NCBI GenBank assembly: GCA_964434165.1
Contig: CAYSUS010000135.1
Coordinates: 1 to 16,875 of the forward strand
Source of the DNA: CAYSUS01 sp964434165
GTDB taxonomy: Bacteria > Planctomycetota > Planctomycetia > Pirellulales > Thermoguttaceae
Reading direction: 5' to 3'
Length of the DNA stretch: 16,875 bases
The position numbers and the translations under genes were made by a program. Positions 13,615 to 16,875 of this stretch are shown piece by piece (the stretch's first letter is position 1; each line of letters starts with the position of its first letter). The notes below the pieces were generated by a model, which did not search any database, had not been told where the DNA came from, and saw nothing but the letters and a program-made list of their open reading frames with translations.

Positions 13615-14934
13615 ATGCGCACCGGTTCCATCGCCCTTGTCCCGTTGCTTTTGGCGCTGGTTGCTCCCGCGTCGGCCGACGACTGGCCCCAGTGGCTCGG
13701 CCCACGGCGCGACAGCGTGTGGCGCGCGGAGGGCGTCGTCAGAGAGATCCCTGGGTCCGGCTTGAAGGTCAAGTGGCGTGCCGCCGTCGCTTACGGCTAC
13801 GCCGGCCCCGCCGTGGCCGACGGCAAGGTGTACGTTCTGGACTACGTGAAGTCGGCCGGCGAGATCGCCAACAACCCGGGCCGCCGCGACAAGCTCCAGG
13901 GCAAGGAGCGCGTGCTGTGCTTCGACGCGGCCAGCGGCAAGCTCCTCTGGAAGCACGAATATGACCGGCCGTACTACATCTCCTACGGCGGCGGCCCCCG
14001 ATGCACACCCACCGTGGCCGGCGGCAAGGTCTATGCCCTCGGGGCGATGGGCAACCTCTCCTGCCTCGACGCGGCCAGCGGCAAGCTCCTCTGGAGCAAG
14101 GACTTCGTCAAGGACTACGGCCTGGAGGTGCCGATGTGGGGTGTGGCGGCCCATCCGCTGGTCGAGGGCGACGGGCTCTACTGCGTGGTCGGTGGGCCGG
14201 GCAGCGTGGCCGTGGCCTTCGACAAGGACACGGGGCGCGAGCGGTGGAAGGCCCTGTCCGCTTCCGAGCCCGGCTACTGCCCTCCCACGATGATCGAGCA
14301 CGCCGGCACGCGGCAGCTCATCATCTGGCACGCCGAGTCGATCAACGCCCTCAGCCTCGACGACGGATCGGTCTATTGGTCCGTGCCGCTGAAGCCGGCC
14401 TTCGGCATGGCGATCACCACGCCGCGCAAACTGGGACCGCACCTCCTGGTGACGGGCTACGGCAACGCGGGCGTGCTGCTCAGGCTCGACGACGACAAGC
14501 CGGCGGCCGAGGTCGTCTGGCGCGGCACGCCGAAGACGGCCATCTACTGCGCCAACAGCACGCCCTTTCTCCAGGACGGCATGATCTACGGGTGCGACAT
14601 CAGCACCGGCGCCCTGATGGGAGTGCGCCTCACGGACGGCGAGCGCCTGTGGCAGACGCTCGATCCGACTACCGGCGGCGAGCGGCGGGGGCGCTACGGC
14701 ACGGCCTTCATCGTCAAGCACGAGGACCGGTTCTTCCTCTTCAGCGAGACCGGCGACCTGATCCTGGCGAAGCTCTCGCCCGAGGGCTACCGCGAGCTGG
14801 GCCGATTTCCAGTCCTGGAGCCGACGAGCCAGACGTTCGGCCGCCCCGTGGTGTGGAGCCATCCCGCGTTCGCCGGCCGGTGCATGTTCGCGCGCAACGA
14901 CAAGGAGATCGTGTGCTTGGACCTTTCCGAATGA
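13615..14934 (+). CDS. Secreted PQQ-like beta-propeller repeat protein
   Basis: The 439-residue protein starts at the ATG at 13615, with GGAG seven bases upstream and a signal peptide (residues 1-22, cut after PASA). The mature part opens DDWPQWLGPRRDSVW, the usual start of planctomycete outer-membrane-assembly-like (BamB/PQQ-like) propellers. Repeating blade motifs follow: GPAVADGKVYVLDY, CFDAASGKLLWKHEYD, PTVAGGKVYALGAMG, CLDAASGKLLWSKDF, AFDKDTGRERWKAL and LDDGSVYWSVPL. These pack as a propeller and do not show a PQQ dehydrogenase active site, so a binding or scaffolding role is more likely than an enzyme. Two blades share a 30-bp identical DNA segment (separate entry). Confidence 0.88.
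   Translation: MRTGSIALVPLLLALVAPASADDWPQWLGPRRDSVWRAEGVVREIPGSGLKVKWRAAVAYGYAGPAVADGKVYVLDYVKSAGEIANNPGRRDKLQGKERVLCFDAASGKLLWKHEYDRPYYISYGGGPRCTPTVAGGKVYALGAMGNLSCLDAASGKLLWSKDFVKDYGLEVPMWGVAAHPLVEGDGLYCVVGGPGSVAVAFDKDTGRERWKALSASEPGYCPPTMIEHAGTRQLIIWHAESINALSLDDGSVYWSVPLKPAFGMAITTPRKLGPHLLVTGYGNAGVLLRLDDDKPAAEVVWRGTPKTAIYCANSTPFLQDGMIYGCDISTGALMGVRLTDGERLWQTLDPTTGGERRGRYGTAFIVKHEDRFFLFSETGDLILAKLSPEGYRELGRFPVLEPTSQTFGRPVVWSHPAFAGRCMFARNDKEIVCLDLSE
13922..14095 (+). repeat. 30-bp exact direct repeat inside the propeller gene
   Basis: The 30 bases at 13922-13951 recur exactly at 14066-14095, 144 bp or 48 codons apart and in the same frame. Both encode the DAASGKLLW part of successive blades. 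Recombination between them would remove exactly one repeat unit without a frameshift. Confidence 0.8.
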
Positions 14935-14936
14935 CC

Positions 14937-14994
14937 CGTAGCGGCTCACCCCCCGGAGCCGTCGGCCGCCGTAGCAGGCTCACTCCGAGAGCCG
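14937..14994. repeat. Two related 25-bp hairpin repeats after the propeller gene
   Basis: Units at 14937-14961 and 14970-14994 both begin CGTAGC and end GAGCCG or GAGAGCCG. Each folds into a short hairpin: a 6-bp stem (14942-14947 with 14956-14961) and a 5-bp stem (14977-14981 with 14989-14993). The first unit begins two bases after the stop codon, so it may act in termination or mRNA stability. From memory, similar GTAGC-led palindromes are repetitive in planctomycete genomes. Confidence 0.55.
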
Positions 14995-15139
14995 ACCGCG
15001 ACGGGGCCTAGCCGCCAGGAACCATGCTTGACCCTCCGCAGAGAAGCGAAGTGGAGGGAAGCGGACGGCACTGGGGCGAATGCCGGCTACTTTCCGCGTC
15101 CGTAAGCCCACCCCTCCAACCACCACCGGGAGATCGATC

Positions 15140-16495
15140 ATGGACCGACGCAGGTTCCTCAAGGTCGGCGCCGCAGGGACGGCGCTGGCGTCGCTCGGCG
15201 AGTACGCCCAGGCCCTGGCCGACGAGAAGCCCAAGCGCGTGGGGTTGATCGGCTGCGGCTGGTACGGCAAGTGCGACCTGTTGCGCCTGATCCAGGTCGC
15301 GCCGGTCGAGGTCGTCTCGCTGTGCGACGTGGACAGGAAGATGCTCGCCGAGGCGGCCGAGATCGTGGCCTCGCGCCAGGCCTCGAGGAAGACCCCGCGG
15401 ACCTACGGCGACTACCGCAAGCTGCTCGCCGAGAAGGACCTGGATATCGTGCTCATCGCCACGCCCGACCATTGGCACGCCTTGCCCATGATCGCGGCCG
15501 TCGAGGCGGGCATGGACGTGTACGTGCAGAAGCCGATCAGCGTGGACGTGGTCGAGGGCCAGGCCATGCTGGACGCCGCGCGGCGGCACAAGCGGGTCGT
15601 GCAGGTGGGCACGCAGCGGCGGAGCACGCCGCACCTGTCCGAGGCCCGCGACACGATCCTCAAGGAGGGGAGGCTCGGCAAGATCGGGCTGGTCGAGATC
15701 TGCTGCTACTACCACATGCGCGCCCGGGGCAACCCGCCCGACGCTAATCCGCCCGACCATCTCGACTGGGAGTTGTGGACCGGCCCCGCGCCCATGCGCG
15801 CGTACAATCCCCTTGCCCATCCGGGGCGGTGGCGCTCGTTCATGGAGTACAGCAACGGCATCGTCGGCGACATGTGCATCCACATGCTGGACATGGTCCG
15901 CTGGATGCTCGACCTGAGGTGGCCCAATCGCGTCTCCTCGTCGGGCGGGATCTTCGTGGACAAGGACAGCAAGGCCAACATCTCCGACACGCAGACGGCC
16001 AACTTTGACTTCGACGAGGACGACCTGACCGTCGTGTGGCAGCACCGCACCTGGGGCTCGGCGCCCGACCCGGACTATCCCTGGGCCGCCACGTTCTACG
16101 GCGAGAGAGGCACGCTCAAGGCGAGCGTGAAGAGCTACGACTTCATCCCGCGGGGCGGGGGCAAGCCGATCCATCGCGACGTGACCTACGAGCTGGAGCA
16201 GTACCCCGAGGACAAGACCGAAAAGCGGCTGGAGACCCACGCGGCCCCGGCGATCCGCTACCACATGCTCGACTTCCTCAAGGCGATCGCCGAGCGGGAC
16301 AGGCCCGTGGCCGACATCGAGGAGGGCCACATCTCCACGACAAGCTGCATCCTGGCCAACCTGGCCGTGGAACTGGGACGGACGCTCGCCTGGGATCCCG
16401 AGAAGGGGCAAGTGGTGGGCGACGACGAGGCCAACCGGCGCCTCGCCCGGCCCTACCGCGAGCCATGGGTTCACCCCAAGCCCAAGGCCGGGTAA
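15140..16495 (+). CDS. Tat-exported Gfo/Idh/MocA-family oxidoreductase
   Basis: The 451-residue protein begins with a twin-arginine signal (DRRRFLKVGAAGTALASL), so it is probably exported folded with its cofactor. The Rossmann motif is GLIGCGWYG (35-43, binding NAD(P)), then LCDVD (61-65) and ATPDHWHALP (107-116). The usual E-K-P of the family is Q130-K-P here (VYVQKPISV). The C-terminal domain has GDMCIHMLDMVRWML (243-257), whose Asp244 and His248 are at the active-site position. The start ATG at 15140 has GGGAG seven bases upstream. Family members oxidise or reduce sugars, inositols or related compounds; the planctomycete Tat-exported branch is very large and its substrates are mostly unknown. 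The 205-bp gap upstream suggests its own promoter, which I could not identify. Confidence 0.92.
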   Translation: MDRRRFLKVGAAGTALASLGEYAQALADEKPKRVGLIGCGWYGKCDLLRLIQVAPVEVVSLCDVDRKMLAEAAEIVASRQASRKTPRTYGDYRKLLAEKDLDIVLIATPDHWHALPMIAAVEAGMDVYVQKPISVDVVEGQAMLDAARRHKRVVQVGTQRRSTPHLSEARDTILKEGRLGKIGLVEICCYYHMRARGNPPDANPPDHLDWELWTGPAPMRAYNPLAHPGRWRSFMEYSNGIVGDMCIHMLDMVRWMLDLRWPNRVSSSGGIFVDKDSKANISDTQTANFDFDEDDLTVVWQHRTWGSAPDPDYPWAATFYGERGTLKASVKSYDFIPRGGGKPIHRDVTYELEQYPEDKTEKRLETHAAPAIRYHMLDFLKAIAERDRPVADIEEGHISTTSCILANLAVELGRTLAWDPEKGQVVGDDEANRRLARPYREPWVHPKPKAG

Positions 16496-16523
16496 CGGCC
16501 TTGCTCCCGAGCCCCGTTCCGCC

Positions 16524-16875
16524 ATGATCGCGTTGCGAAGAGAGTGCGACTTGCTGGGCGCCCGCGAGGTGCCGGCCGATGCCCTTTGGGGCGTTCATAC
16601 CGCGCGGGCGGTGGAGAACTTCCCCATCGCGCGGCGCCCGGTGCACCCTTCGCTGATCCGCGCCTACGGGGCGGTCAAGCTCGCTTGCGCCCGGGCGAAC
16701 CGCGAGCTGGGCGCGTGGGACGACCGCGTGTTCGCGGCCCTGGAACAAGGCTGCCAGGAGATGCTCGACGGCAGGCTGGACGCGCACGTCGTCGTCGATG
16801 CCCTGCAGGGCGGAGCCGGCACCTCGACCAACATGAACGTCAACGAGGTGCTCGCCAACCGGGCGCTGCAAATCC
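16524..16875 (+). CDS. aspA: Aspartate ammonia-lyase, 5' part only (cut by window end)
   Basis: The first 117 residues of a fumarase/aspartase-superfamily enzyme. The opening ECDLLGAREVPADALWGVHTARAVENFPI and the block QGGAGTSTNMNVNEVLANRAL match aspartate ammonia-lyase, which deaminates aspartate to fumarate; fumarase would read closer to T-G-S-G-T-Q-S-N-M-N in the second block. The ATG at 16524 lies 28 bp after the oxidoreductase stop, with no clear ribosome binding site. The active-site loop near the middle of the enzyme is outside the window, so activity cannot be judged. Confidence 0.85.
   Translation, partial: MIALRRECDLLGAREVPADALWGVHTARAVENFPIARRPVHPSLIRAYGAVKLACARANRELGAWDDRVFAALEQGCQEMLDGRLDAHVVVDALQGGAGTSTNMNVNEVLANRALQI

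Noticed and set aside
11938..14949. Very long minus-strand open frame of about 1000 codons
   Set aside because: It is antisense to the PHP-like and propeller genes and overlaps the galM start. It has Arg/Gly/His-rich shadow composition and no recognisable domain.
15008..16525. Minus-strand open frame over the oxidoreductase gene
   Set aside because: A shadow of a well-supported gene; its composition reflects GC-rich third positions.

Overview
The window is GC-rich bacterial DNA from what is almost certainly a member of the Planctomycetota. The evidence is the set of families present: a DUF1559 prepilin-like protein followed by a carboxypeptidase-regulatory-type lipoprotein, a formylglycine-type sulfatase, a PQQ-like beta-propeller protein, Tat-exported sugar-oxidoreductase and PHP-like hydrolase proteins, and a small HTH plus zinc-ribbon protein. 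No rRNA, tRNA or CRISPR array was found. The genus cannot be named from this sequence alone.

Layout, left to right. Positions 1-586 hold no convincing gene but contain an AT-rich patch and several GC hairpins. Next come two tandem paralogous secreted helical proteins (587-2162, + strand), convergent with a secretin-like periplasmic protein (2233-3684, - strand). A divergent promoter region leads to the DUF1559 gene (4110-5057) and its lipoprotein partner (5129-5611). A nitrilase-family amidohydrolase (5744-6706) overlaps by 4 bp an OpgC-type membrane acyltransferase (6703-7833). A secreted sulfatase follows on the - strand (7900-9327). Positions 9328-11303 look like an accessory insert: planctomycete-type intergenic repeats, a promoter with an operator-like dyad, an unusual PD-(D/E)XK nuclease homologue whose domains are in permuted order and whose catalytic residues are mostly replaced, and a translationally coupled HTH/zinc-ribbon protein. 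The rest is carbohydrate and central metabolism: secreted aldose 1-epimerase (- strand), a divergent Tat-exported PHP-like hydrolase, a PQQ-like propeller protein, a Tat-exported Gfo/Idh/MocA oxidoreductase, and the 5' part of an aspartate ammonia-lyase gene cut by the window end.

Taken together, the sulfatase, epimerase, propeller, oxidoreductase and hydrolase suggest extracytoplasmic processing of sulfated or complex sugars, as is usual in this phylum, although they are not one operon. The element most worth a second look is the permuted, probably non-catalytic nuclease with its DNA-binding partner (9696-11274). Next are the dyad repeats that sit in two of the three convergent gene gaps (2181-2213 and 7851-7896).
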